Shown here: positions 1 to 8,104 of the stretch, one piece after another
Layout of the letters: each line of letters begins with the position of its first letter
Position numbering within the stretch: position 1 is the first letter of the stretch
Assembly (NCBI GenBank): GCA_934663645.1
Contig: CAKUKR010000001.1
Coordinates: forward strand, 1 to 64,000
DNA length: 64,000 nt
Source of the DNA: an uncultured Muribaculaceae bacterium
Lineage (GTDB): Bacteria; Bacteroidota; Bacteroidia; Bacteroidales; Muribaculaceae
Direction: 5' to 3'
Translations under genes and position numbers: made by a program
The notes under the pieces: generated by a model
The model's database searches: none
What the model saw: only the letters and a program-made list of their open reading frames with translations
What the model was told of the DNA's origin: nothing

Positions 1-707
1 CCAACGGCAGAATAGCAGACGCAGAACTGCCGTCTGTTCCAAGCGGAACACCCTCGCAGGTGAAGCGGTACGAGGGGTACACGGTGTCGTTCAACAAGGA
101 CAACGGCACGCCGAACTGGTCGGCATGGGAGCTGACACGCGACGAGACTGACGGCGCGGTGTCTCGCGGCAAGAGCAAGTTCTGGACCGACGAGGAAATC
201 AGCGGATGCCGCAGCACAGACGACTACAAACATTCGGGCTATGACCGGGGGCATCTATGCCCCGCTGCCGACATGAAGTGGAGCGAACAGGCGATGCACG
301 ACTGTTTCTCGATGGCCAACATCGCCCCGCAAGACCACGCCCTCAATTCAGGGGCTTGGAGCACGCTCGAGAAGAAATGCCGCAAGTGGGCCGACCGCGA
401 CGGCGTGCTGCTGATAGCCGCCGGACCGATATACGACAAGGGTGACAACACCCGCATCGGCGAGGGGGGAGTGCGTGTGCCGTCAGCGTTCTTCAAGGCC
501 ATTGCCGCGCCATACATCTCCGCGCCGAGGGGCATCGCATTCGTTTACCCGAACATGTCGGCGCCGGGCAATATGCAGAACTATGTCATGACCATTGACG
601 AGCTCGAGAAGCTGACCGGCTACGATTTCTTTCCCGCCCTGCCGGACGACATCGAGAAGGCCATCGAGTCCACCACCTCGTTCAAGGAGTGGGACTACGC
701 CAAATGA
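1..707 (+). CDS. DNA/RNA non-specific endonuclease, 5' end outside the window
   Basis: NUC1-type (beta-beta-alpha metal) nuclease that cuts DNA and RNA without sequence specificity. The signature D-R-G-H lies at about nt 243-254 and is followed by the downstream Asn-containing helix (S-M-A-N-I-A-P-Q), which fits the catalytic His and the metal-binding Asn of the family. The frame is open without a stop from nt 3 to the left edge, reading through a GTG at nt 60, so the true start and any signal peptide lie outside the window. Family members in Bacteroidota are usually exported, but that cannot be seen here. Its TGA overlaps the next gene's ATG (ATGA at 704-707), implying co-transcription with the thioesterase. 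Confidence 0.9.
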   Translation, partial: NGRIADAELPSVPSGTPSQVKRYEGYTVSFNKDNGTPNWSAWELTRDETDGAVSRGKSKFWTDEEISGCRSTDDYKHSGYDRGHLCPAADMKWSEQAMHDCFSMANIAPQDHALNSGAWSTLEKKCRKWADRDGVLLIAAGPIYDKGDNTRIGEGGVRVPSAFFKAIAAPYISAPRGIAFVYPNMSAPGNMQNYVMTIDELEKLTGYDFFPALPDDIEKAIESTTSFKEWDYAK

Positions 708-1513
708 CGTTCGCAATGGGAAAGGAGAAGACACTGAGCGAGGAGTATTTCGTGTCAGCCAACGAGGCCAACGCACAGCGTGAACTGGCGGCGCACATAC
801 TGGTGAGCAACATCATCGACACGGCTACGGCTCACGCCAACGCCCTGCATATCGGCAACCCCGACATGGAGGAGACAGGCGGCGGATGGGTACTGTCACG
901 CCTGACAATTGAAATGGAGCGATGGCCCAAGGTAAACGAAAGCTACCGCCTGACGACATGGATAGAGAGCTACAACCGCCGCTTCTCGGAGCGGGCGTTC
1001 CGCGTCGAGGACTGCCGAGGCGAGACCATAGGCTATGCACGGACGGTGTGGATGGTCATCGACACCGCCACACACCGCAGCCTCGGGCTGTCGCACCTGC
1101 CGCTTGCCGAAGAATACATCGACGGCTCGCGTGCACCCATAGAGCGGCAGGCACGCCAAGCGCCGATATTCGCCGCCGGCGAGGAGTGTCCCGCCGCAGC
1201 ACTCACGGCTACCGCCGATACTCGAGGCTACACATTCCGATACTGCGACATCGACTTCTACCGCCATGTCAACACGGTGCGCTACATCGTGCTGCTGCTC
1301 AACCAGTTCACGCTCGAGCAAATGGACTCCTCGCGGCTGAGGCGGCTTGAGCTGTCGTTCATGCAGGAGGCTGTCTACGGCATGACAGTAGACATCATGC
1401 GGCATGACCATGAGGACGGCGGCGGCGCGACATTCACGCTGTGCCCGCAGGGTGACCACGCCCACCCGCTGCTTTTTGCACGGCTGTTCATGCGCCAATG
1501 CGAGACAACGTGA
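704..1513 (+). CDS. acyl-ACP thioesterase (FatA/FatB-like)
   Basis: Hydrolyses acyl-ACP to release free fatty acid in the cytoplasm. About 269 residues with a tandem hot-dog layout: an N-terminal half with the pattern A-N-A-L-H-I-G-N and S-R-L-T-I-E-M-E-R-W-P, and a second half with Y-C-D-I-D-F-Y-R-H-V-N-T-V-R-Y, the conserved D-x-N-x-H-V-N-N-like region of PF01643 proteins. I chose the ATG at 704 because it overlaps the upstream stop as ATGA; an upstream GTG at 689 and an ATG at 716 are alternatives. Bacteroidota carry one or two such enzymes. The link to the nuclease upstream looks like simple operon packing, not shared function. Confidence 0.88.
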   Translation: MTFAMGKEKTLSEEYFVSANEANAQRELAAHILVSNIIDTATAHANALHIGNPDMEETGGGWVLSRLTIEMERWPKVNESYRLTTWIESYNRRFSERAFRVEDCRGETIGYARTVWMVIDTATHRSLGLSHLPLAEEYIDGSRAPIERQARQAPIFAAGEECPAAALTATADTRGYTFRYCDIDFYRHVNTVRYIVLLLNQFTLEQMDSSRLRRLELSFMQEAVYGMTVDIMRHDHEDGGGATFTLCPQGDHAHPLLFARLFMRQCETT

Positions 1514-1514
1514 C

Positions 1515-1554
1515 TTTGCACTAAATGTGCAGCGCGGCTGATGTAATTTTGCAC
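1515..1554 (+). promoter_or_regulatory. promoter and possible metal-regulator operator upstream of the P-type ATPase
   Basis: TAATTTTG at 1544-1551 matches the Bacteroidota -7 element (TAnnTTTG), 24 bases before the ATPase ATG. Where a -33 element would be expected there is instead an inverted repeat TGCAC-TAAAT-GTGCA (1517-1531), and TTTGCAC occurs twice in direct orientation (1515-1521 and 1548-1554), the second copy overlapping the -7 box. Repeats straddling a promoter suggest an operator, plausibly for the Fur-family protein encoded two genes down. That pairing is inference. Confidence 0.5.
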
Positions 1555-1575
1555 CGTAATAAAATCTAAGTCTCC

Positions 1576-3543
1576 ATGTCACACTGCACGCACGACCATA
1601 CCCACTCCCCTCACCACGAAGGCGGCTGCCACTGCCATTGCAATTCGCACAGCCACGACCATGTGCACAGCAGCGATACTCACAAGCCATCGTTCAAGGT
1701 ATTCATTCCGGACATACTGTCGGGACTGCTGCTCGCCGCCACTGCAGTACTCGCCCATCTGAACGTAATCAGCGGCGCATTGCCGCTGTGCCTGTTTCTC
1801 ATCTCAGCAATAGTGACCGGGCTGCCGATAGTCATCGACGGTTTCGCCGAGTGGCGGCGCGGCGACTTCATGAACGAATACACGCTGATGATACTCGCTG
1901 CCATCGGCGCATTCTGGATAGGGGAATACCCCGAGGGTGTTGCAGTGCTGCTCTTCTACAGCTTCGGAGAGAAACTGCAGGACAGGGCTTCCGAGAAGGC
2001 CCGCGCACACATACGCGGACTGGTAGACAAGATGCCGAAAACCGTGGCTGTGGAGAGTGCCGACGGCAGCATACGCGAGATGCAGCCCAAGGACGTGGCC
2101 GAGGGGTCGCGCATCCGCGTCAAGCCCGGCATGAGGGTCGCGCTCGACGGCGTGCTGGAGGGCGACGATGCCATTTCGTTTGACACGTCTGCAATTACCG
2201 GCGAGGCTGTACCCCGCACCGTGACCCCAGGCGAGGCTGTGCAGTCCGGGCTTATCCCCGTAGACCGCGAGGTTACGCTGACCACGACTTGCCGCCTCGA
2301 GGACTCGTCACTTTCCCGCATACTGAAGACCGTTGAGGAGGCCGCAGAAGCCAAGTCACATACCGAGACGCTCATACGCCGCATTACAAGGTGGTACACG
2401 CCGGCTGTGATAGCCGCAGCCATACTGCTGTTCGCAGTGGCATGGGCGGTCATCCCTGCCGCAGATTTCGCCTGGCAGACTTGGTTCAACCGTGCCCTGA
2501 TACTGCTCGTCTGCGCCTGTCCGTGCGCAATGGTGATAAGCGTGCCGCTCTCCTACTTCATGTCGCTGGGCAAGGCCTCTGCGCACGGCGTGCTGGTCAA
2601 AGGCTCGACATATTTCGACGCGATGTGCGGCGTGGACACCGTGCTCTTCGACAAGACCGGCACACTGACCACCGGACGTTTCCGCATCGACTGCTGCCGC
2701 CCGGCTGACGGCATCAGCGAGGAGACGCTGCTGTCGCTCGCCGCCGGCATGGAGGCGCAGTCCTCACACCCACTGGCACAGTCCGTCAAGGACGCTGCCG
2801 CAGAACGCGGCATAACCGCCGCTGCCGTTGACGATGTCACTACCGTGCGTCACGGCCTCACTGCCCGGCATGAGGGCAAGACAGCTCTTGCCGGATCGCG
2901 GCGGCTGCTGGCCGACAACGGCGTGGATGTGCCGCAAGATGACACTCAGACTGCCAGCACAGAGATACACCTTGCCCTCGGAGGGGAATACATGGGCGTA
3001 ATACGCCTGACCGACGAAATAAAGCCGACTGCCGCCGAGTCAATCCGCCTGCTGCACCGCATGGGGATACGCAACATCGGCATACTTTCCGGCGACCGCA
3101 AAGCCGCTGTACAGCAAGCAGCTGAAGCAATAGGAGCAGACACCTGCCTCGCAGAGCTGTCTCCTGAAGAGAAATACGGGGTGATGAAACAGCTGAAAGC
3201 CGAAGGGCGACGCATAGCATACGTCGGTGACGGCATCAATGACACGCCGTCCCTCGCGCTCGCAGACGTGGGAATTGCCATGGGCACAGCCGGCACGGAT
3301 GCCGCAATGCAGCATGCTGATGCAGTCATTGCCGGCGACGACCCTGCCCGCGTGCCGCAGCTGCTGCACATTGCCCGAAGCGCACGCCGCGTGGCGATAA
3401 CCAACGTAGTGTTCGCGCTCTCATTCAAGCTGATAGTCATGGCTCTCGGCGCATGCGGACTGGCTTCGCTCTGGATGGCTGTATTCGCAGACACCGGCGT
3501 AACTCTCATAACAATCATATACACCCTGCTGGCCCTCAAATGA
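1576..3543 (+). CDS. heavy-metal P1B-type ATPase, ZntA-like, with His-rich N-terminus
   Basis: Inner-membrane pump exporting Zn2+/Cd2+/Pb2+-type cations using ATP. Visible motifs in order: metal-binding transmembrane C-P-C at residues 315-317, phosphorylation site D-K-T-G-T-L-T starting at Asp359, the H-P dipeptide near His398 that marks P1B pumps, and G-D-G-I-N-D near residue 551. There are about eight hydrophobic segments. The usual N-terminal HMA (GMTCxxC) domain is missing; in its place the first 36 or so residues are crowded with His and Cys, a likely metal buffer or sensor. 655 residues is normal for an HMA-less ZntA. The Fur-family gene follows after 27 bases. Metal specificity cannot be fixed from sequence alone; the C-P-C motif with a His-rich tail favours Zn/Cd. 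Confidence 0.93.
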   Translation: MSHCTHDHTHSPHHEGGCHCHCNSHSHDHVHSSDTHKPSFKVFIPDILSGLLLAATAVLAHLNVISGALPLCLFLISAIVTGLPIVIDGFAEWRRGDFMNEYTLMILAAIGAFWIGEYPEGVAVLLFYSFGEKLQDRASEKARAHIRGLVDKMPKTVAVESADGSIREMQPKDVAEGSRIRVKPGMRVALDGVLEGDDAISFDTSAITGEAVPRTVTPGEAVQSGLIPVDREVTLTTTCRLEDSSLSRILKTVEEAAEAKSHTETLIRRITRWYTPAVIAAAILLFAVAWAVIPAADFAWQTWFNRALILLVCACPCAMVISVPLSYFMSLGKASAHGVLVKGSTYFDAMCGVDTVLFDKTGTLTTGRFRIDCCRPADGISEETLLSLAAGMEAQSSHPLAQSVKDAAAERGITAAAVDDVTTVRHGLTARHEGKTALAGSRRLLADNGVDVPQDDTQTASTEIHLALGGEYMGVIRLTDEIKPTAAESIRLLHRMGIRNIGILSGDRKAAVQQAAEAIGADTCLAELSPEEKYGVMKQLKAEGRRIAYVGDGINDTPSLALADVGIAMGTAGTDAAMQHADAVIAGDDPARVPQLLHIARSARRVAITNVVFALSFKLIVMALGACGLASLWMAVFADTGVTLITIIYTLLALK

Positions 3544-3570
3544 GCGGCAGCGTACCAATAGGCCACAACT

Positions 3571-4017
3571 ATGAACAGACAACACCTCGAGATAGAACAG
3601 CTGCTGGCATCACACCGCATACGACCGACAGCCAACCGCATAATCGTATGCCGATACCTCAACACTGCCACAGGGCCGCTGTCGGTGGCTGAAATGGAAG
3701 AGGCTCTCGAGACCATAGACCGCTCGACGATAACACGCACCGTCGCCACGCTCCTCGAGGCGCACCTGCTGCACCGCGTCGACGACGGCTCGGGCTCTAT
3801 GAAATACGAGCTGTGCCGCGACACTGCACACCCGCACGACGAGCCGCACGAGCATACGGACATACACCCGCACTTCTACTGCCGCGAGTGCCACCGCACA
3901 GTGTGCCTACACTCCGCGCCGCTGGTAATGCCGCAACTGCCCGAGGGGTGTGTGGCTGAAGACGCCAATTTCGTTATCACCGGTATATGCGCCGACTGCG
4001 CTCGGCGCATGCGTTAA
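3571..4017 (+). CDS. Fur-family metal-responsive transcriptional regulator
   Basis: 148-residue Fur/Zur/PerR-type repressor. The N-terminal winged helix contains the recognition region E-T-I-D-R-S-T-I-T-R-T-V, and the C-terminal half carries a metal site H-x-H-F-Y-C-R-E-C and a structural C-A-D-C pair near the end. Between them is a His/Asp/Glu-rich stretch (H-P-H-D-E-P-H-E-H-T-D-I-H-P-H), denser in His than the usual Fur sensing loop. Located 27 bases after the P1B ATPase, presumably in one transcript, so it probably senses the same metal and could autoregulate through the repeats at 1515-1554. A Zur or PerR role cannot be separated from sequence. The gene is convergent with the next one, with only 10 bases between stops. 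Confidence 0.9.
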   Translation: MNRQHLEIEQLLASHRIRPTANRIIVCRYLNTATGPLSVAEMEEALETIDRSTITRTVATLLEAHLLHRVDDGSGSMKYELCRDTAHPHDEPHEHTDIHPHFYCRECHRTVCLHSAPLVMPQLPEGCVAEDANFVITGICADCARRMR

Positions 4018-4027
4018 GCCATCATCG

Positions 4028-4837
4028 TCAGAACACAAGAGTGGAATAGGGGCGCTGCAACGCCACACAGAACGGGCCTTCCGGGGCATAGTCTGCAAAG
4101 CGGCACGCATCGTCAAGCCGCTGCTCCGCCTCTTCCGGCGTTTCCGCCAGGCAGAAATGCATCGGCACAAACACACGCACCGCAAGACGGTACATGAACA
4201 CCGCAGCCCCTTCCCAGTAATCCCTGCCGAGGCGCGAATCGACCGGGAACATGACAAGGTCAAGGGGCTCTCCATTGGTAACACGCCGTATGTCGTCCAG
4301 TATGCCGAGGTAGTCGCGCATGGCGGCGGCAGCCTGCGCCCGCGTCGCCTCGTCCTTCCACACCCACACGTTCAGGTCGCCGGCATGGAACAGCCGCCTT
4401 TCCCCGACAGTCACCAGATATGAGTTGCCTGTGTCAGTTGAATTGAACGCATCCACCCTCAACAAGCGGTCCTTGTACACGTCGCCGGGCCTCATCTCCG
4501 TCACTGTGTAGGGATTGGGCTTGTAGCCCGCATACGTCCCCCCAGGACGCAGCATATAGCGGATGAACTTGGCCGTGTCATGGCTGATGATGAAATGAAT
4601 GTCGCGGAAACGCTCGCCCCAGCGGAATATGGCCTTGTTGAAATGGTCTTTGTGATGGTGGCTCACGAACACATACACCGGTGTGCTGGCATCGATGCCG
4701 TCAAGGAAACGAGGCGACACGTCAATAGGCTTTGCTCCAGCAGTGGAAGCGTCGCGCCAATAGTCAAAAATCAGGACTGCGCCGTGCGTCCGCACCACAA
4801 AGCAGTCATGCCATATATACGTCAGTTCTGTCGTCAT
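4028..4837 (-). CDS. MBL-fold metal-dependent hydrolase (UlaG-like)
   Basis: Metallo-beta-lactamase-fold protein of about 269 residues. The metal motif H-H-H-K-D-H sits after a short beta strand (V-F-V-S-H-H-H-K-D-H-F), and a later F-H-A-G-D-L-N supplies further ligands, as in UlaG/ZipD-type hydrolases. No signal peptide, so cytoplasmic. I start at the ATG at 4837 (M-T-T-E-L-T-Y-I-W-H-D) because the family's first strand begins there; a start 13 codons upstream is open but adds an unrelated Ile/Val-rich stretch. Substrate unknown: relatives hydrolyse lactones, phosphodiesters or phospholipid derivatives. It is monocistronic and convergent with the Fur gene. Confidence 0.85.
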   Translation of the reverse strand: MTTELTYIWHDCFVVRTHGAVLIFDYWRDASTAGAKPIDVSPRFLDGIDASTPVYVFVSHHHKDHFNKAIFRWGERFRDIHFIISHDTAKFIRYMLRPGGTYAGYKPNPYTVTEMRPGDVYKDRLLRVDAFNSTDTGNSYLVTVGERRLFHAGDLNVWVWKDEATRAQAAAAMRDYLGILDDIRRVTNGEPLDLVMFPVDSRLGRDYWEGAAVFMYRLAVRVFVPMHFCLAETPEEAEQRLDDACRFADYAPEGPFCVALQRPYSTLVF

Positions 4838-4980
4838 AACCAGTTGCGAAATTACGATTTTCAGGCGAATTTTCAAAATAATATTTTCAGCCCCAGCCCT
4901 CGCCCGTTTTCAACCAACCGCCGACAAATTAAATGTGCGCAAGGTTTCGCGGTCGATTTTTCTCAGTATGTGCAATTTTA

Positions 4981-5012
4981 TTTGATTAGTCCGCATATTA
5001 TGCCTATCTTTG
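4981..5012 (+). promoter_or_regulatory. canonical Bacteroidota sigma promoter
   Basis: TTTG at 4981-4984 and TATCTTTG at 5005-5012, separated by 20 bases, match the -33 TTTG / -7 TAnnTTTG consensus exactly. The secreted-protein gene begins 38 bases downstream of the -7 element, leaving a leader of about 30 nt. Confidence 0.85.
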
Positions 5013-5050
5013 CCAGTAAGTATTCATACAATCACTAAAACCATACATTT

Positions 5051-7561
5051 ATGCACAAACTGACTTTACTACTCACAGCGGTCATTGCCGGAAATGCAGT
5101 GATGTCGGCAAATGCAGCAACGGCCTTGCCGTTCAGAATCGCAAGTGAATCACCCGGGGCTAACGCTCCTGCCGCTGAAACAGTCGTCGAAGAGCACTTC
5201 GACAAGTTCACCGCCGGCAGCGAAACCGCACCAGACGCCGCCGTGGTCAACGGCGAGAACAACATCCTGCCGGAAGAGCTGATGGCGGCGGCGGGATGGA
5301 TAGGCGGCGGAGTGCACCAGGCCGGCGGATGCGCAGCCCTCATGGCGTACCGCTACAACCCCTACCCCGAATACGGCGACATGTACGAGCAGACAGTAGG
5401 CGGGTACATCACAACACCCTATACGGCGCTGTACGGCGACATCGAGCTGACATTCCGCATCAAGCGGCTGCCGGGAGGAATTTCGGAAGAGGAGGGAGAG
5501 ACTCCCCGCGTATGGGCCGTAATCTGCGATGACTACGAAGGCCCGGTGGACGGCGGCGCATATTTCGACGCCACAGATGAATGGCAGCAGTTCACATACA
5601 CCTCCTCTGCCGCCACATTCGGACAGTGCGCCATACAGATAAGCGCAGTCGCGACAGATGTCCTGATAGACGACATACGCCTGACCCGGGTATGCAACAC
5701 CATGCCAGCTCCTGGGGCGGTGGCTGTAACCAACCTGTCGCCCTCGTCATTCCGCGCCACGTGGGATGCCGTGGCTGATGCCGACAAGTACCTCGTCAAC
5801 GTGTTCCGCAAGGAAACGCCAGACACAGACATACCGGCAGGAGCGATAACCGAATCGTTTGACGGCATCAACGCCACAGGCGGCAAGATTGACGCCTCCG
5901 CGCCCAACTGTCCCGAAGGGTGGGACATCAACGTGTCCGCCGCAGGCACGCAGGACGTGTCCACAGACGGCTCTATGTGCAGCTCCGCACCCACCTCCAT
6001 ACGCTTCGACGCGGAGGGCGACGTGATGACAAGCCCCGAAACGCCGTTGCCAATAACACGCCTCTCCTTCTGGGCAAAGGCTGACGCGCCTGACCCCGAA
6101 GACACCAGCGAATATTCGCTCTCGCTGCTCGGCGTGAAATTCCTCTGCAACGGCAAGTGGGTGCATTACGCCAACATTCCCTACTACTGGCTGGAAGAGG
6201 ACGGCGGATACTATGTCATGGACAACATCCCCGAAAACGCAGAGAACGCAACCCGCGTAATGTTCACAATGGAACAGAAGAACGTCGCCAACTTCTACAT
6301 CGACGACGTGACCATAGAATATGCCCCCGTGCCGATGCCCGTGCCGGTAGTGACCGACGCTGAAACCACAGCGACTGAGTACACGCTCGGCAGCTACGAC
6401 TCTGCATACGAACACTTCGTGAACGTGACAGCCTGCAGCGGCGAAATCAAGTCCGCGCCCTCAGAGAGCGTATGGGTAGACGGCCTCATCGGGCTCAAGC
6501 CGCAGTTCACCGCCGCACAGGCCACATCGCCCACCACGATAGAGGCGGCATGGACGGAACTGAGCAACGCGCAGACATACCGCATCAAGACCACCCGCAC
6601 GCTCACCGCCGCGCAAGACATGAGCGGCGTGACAGTCCTCCACGAGGACTTCAGCCGCGTCACAGCCGGAACTGTTGACAGCCCCGAGGCCATCTATTCC
6701 GCAGGTGAGTACAACCTCGGCGACAACGGACTGGCAGACACTGACTGGGTCGCCACACAGGGACAGCTGGCACAGGGCATGGCCGGCACTCGCGGCACTT
6801 CCTGGCTCGGCGAGGCAGGCCTCGTGGCTACGCCGCGCATCTCGCTCAGCAACGGCGGCGGAGCGTTTGACGTGACCGTAACCACCGTGTTCACTCCGAA
6901 CCACAGCGTTCTCGGCGAAGCAGGCCCGGACGGCATATTCGTAATGCTGATCAACGACGTCACGGACACTCAGGCAAGCGACCACCAGTTCATACCCTAC
7001 CAGCAGGGCGAAACAGGCGAAAAGACAGCCACCGTGCATTTCAACCCCATATCGGCATACCCGGAAACACCTGTCCGCGACAACGTCCTCATAGCGTTCA
7101 TGTCTGCCAGCGGAACAGGCTTCCTCATCGACGAAGTCACCATAACGCAGGACTTGAAAGCGGGCGAAACCATGACCGTGCCGTTCAAGGCCTTCGACTG
7201 CACGGCGACACCGGCGACCATGAAGGGCTTCCCCTCCGACTCGGAGTTCAGCCTGACGGTACAGGCTTCGGCGGTCAAGAACACCTACACATACGCCTCC
7301 GAAGTCTCCGACCCGGTGACAGTGAAGATGAGCAACGGCATTGACGACGTAGCCGCAGACAACGAGGCAGACGGCACGGCAGTAACCGCCGGCAAGGGCA
7401 TGGTGACAATCACCGCCAGCGGCATGGCTCGCATATTCACGCTCGACGGCATAGCACGCGCAGCCGTGGAATGTGACGGCACACCAGCAGAGGTGAGCCT
7501 CCCCGCCGGCATCTACATCGTGAACGTATCCGGTCGTTCAGTGAAAGTGGCAGTGCGCTGA
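5051..7561 (+). CDS. large secreted adhesin-like protein with choice-of-anchor and FN3-type modules
   Basis: 836 residues with a Sec signal peptide (charged Met-His-Lys, then a Leu/Ala/Val core ending near A-N-A-A). The body contains repeated cleaved-adhesin/choice-of-anchor J-like jelly-roll modules (two blocks starting with E-H-F-D-K-F and H-E-D-F-S-R-V), each followed by fibronectin type III-like stretches (A-T-W-D-A-V-A-D-A-D-K-Y; A-A-W-T-E-L-S-N-A-Q-T-Y). The C-terminus (L-P-A-G-I-Y-I-V-N then basic/Val end) is a Por/T9SS-like sorting domain. No catalytic motif is recognised, so a surface adhesin or matrix protein is the best description. It is a single-gene unit with a textbook promoter before it and a strong terminator after it. 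Several neighbours (CotH, both endonucleases, the 157-residue protein) share this type of C-terminus. Confidence 0.75.
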   Translation: MHKLTLLLTAVIAGNAVMSANAATALPFRIASESPGANAPAAETVVEEHFDKFTAGSETAPDAAVVNGENNILPEELMAAAGWIGGGVHQAGGCAALMAYRYNPYPEYGDMYEQTVGGYITTPYTALYGDIELTFRIKRLPGGISEEEGETPRVWAVICDDYEGPVDGGAYFDATDEWQQFTYTSSAATFGQCAIQISAVATDVLIDDIRLTRVCNTMPAPGAVAVTNLSPSSFRATWDAVADADKYLVNVFRKETPDTDIPAGAITESFDGINATGGKIDASAPNCPEGWDINVSAAGTQDVSTDGSMCSSAPTSIRFDAEGDVMTSPETPLPITRLSFWAKADAPDPEDTSEYSLSLLGVKFLCNGKWVHYANIPYYWLEEDGGYYVMDNIPENAENATRVMFTMEQKNVANFYIDDVTIEYAPVPMPVPVVTDAETTATEYTLGSYDSAYEHFVNVTACSGEIKSAPSESVWVDGLIGLKPQFTAAQATSPTTIEAAWTELSNAQTYRIKTTRTLTAAQDMSGVTVLHEDFSRVTAGTVDSPEAIYSAGEYNLGDNGLADTDWVATQGQLAQGMAGTRGTSWLGEAGLVATPRISLSNGGGAFDVTVTTVFTPNHSVLGEAGPDGIFVMLINDVTDTQASDHQFIPYQQGETGEKTATVHFNPISAYPETPVRDNVLIAFMSASGTGFLIDEVTITQDLKAGETMTVPFKAFDCTATPATMKGFPSDSEFSLTVQASAVKNTYTYASEVSDPVTVKMSNGIDDVAADNEADGTAVTAGKGMVTITASGMARIFTLDGIARAAVECDGTPAEVSLPAGIYIVNVSGRSVKVAVR

Positions 7562-7584
7562 CCCCCTCCTCCCCAACCCTAATG

Positions 7585-7620
7585 AGCCAGGCTGCGCCAA
7601 AGGCGCAGCCTGGCTTTCAT
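7585..7620 (+). terminator. intrinsic terminator of the secreted adhesin-like gene
   Basis: Perfect 13-bp stem (7586-7598 with 7602-7614), AAA loop, followed by TTTCATTT. It lies 24 bases after the stop of the 836-residue protein gene. Confidence 0.88.
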
Positions 7621-7720
7621 TTAGCATCCTCAACAATTCGGCGAGGGGAGGCGGATTATCGGGAAAGGATCGGCATCACTGGGACAATCACGACCGTGAG
7701 CCGTGATAGAACCAGAAAGG

Positions 7721-8104
7721 TCAGCGTGCTGTCAGTGGCGGCAGGAAGGCGTCCTCGATATGGTCGAGGACGTATTCCTCCATAGTGCCGGTCACTGTCA
7801 CTATGTCAAAGCGGTAGTAGAAGTCATACTGCTGCTGGCGCAGGTAGATCTCCGCAGCGCGGACGAGCCGCCGCTGCTTCTTCTCGTCAACAGCCTCGGC
7901 CGGGTCTTCGTCCTCGGGGTTGCGGGCCTTGACCTCAACGAATATGATGGTGTCGCCGTGCTGGCAGATTATGTCAACCTCGAGATGACTGTTCTTCGGC
8001 CGCCAGTTGCGCTCGCGTATGATGTATCCGCACAGCAGCATCTCCTCTGCCGCCCGCTCCTCTGCAAACCGCCCGAACTCCGCCCGCTGTGCCGAGTCTT
8101 TCAT
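7721..8104 (-). CDS. yraN: YraN/UPF0102 family putative endonuclease-like protein
   Basis: 127 residues matching the UPF0102 restriction-endonuclease-like fold: an N-terminal G-R-x-A-E-x-x-A-A-E helix, a strand with L-E-V-D-I-I, and the core I-F-V-E-V-K-A-R, giving the D...E-x-K arrangement of PD-(D/E)xK nucleases. The biochemical function of the family is poorly defined. The ATG overlaps the stop of the MFS gene (ATGA at 8101-8104), so translation is probably coupled. It is the last gene of the minus-strand run 12105 to 7721; a weak inverted repeat near 7690-7710 is not a convincing terminator. Confidence 0.88.
   Translation of the reverse strand: MKDSAQRAEFGRFAEERAAEEMLLCGYIIRERNWRPKNSHLEVDIICQHGDTIIFVEVKARNPEDEDPAEAVDEKKQRRLVRAAEIYLRQQQYDFYYRFDIVTVTGTMEEYVLDHIEDAFLPPLTAR

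Noticed and set aside
7660-7715. Inverted repeat ATCACG/CGTGAT as yraN terminator
   Set aside because: Short arms, no T-run; too weak to list.
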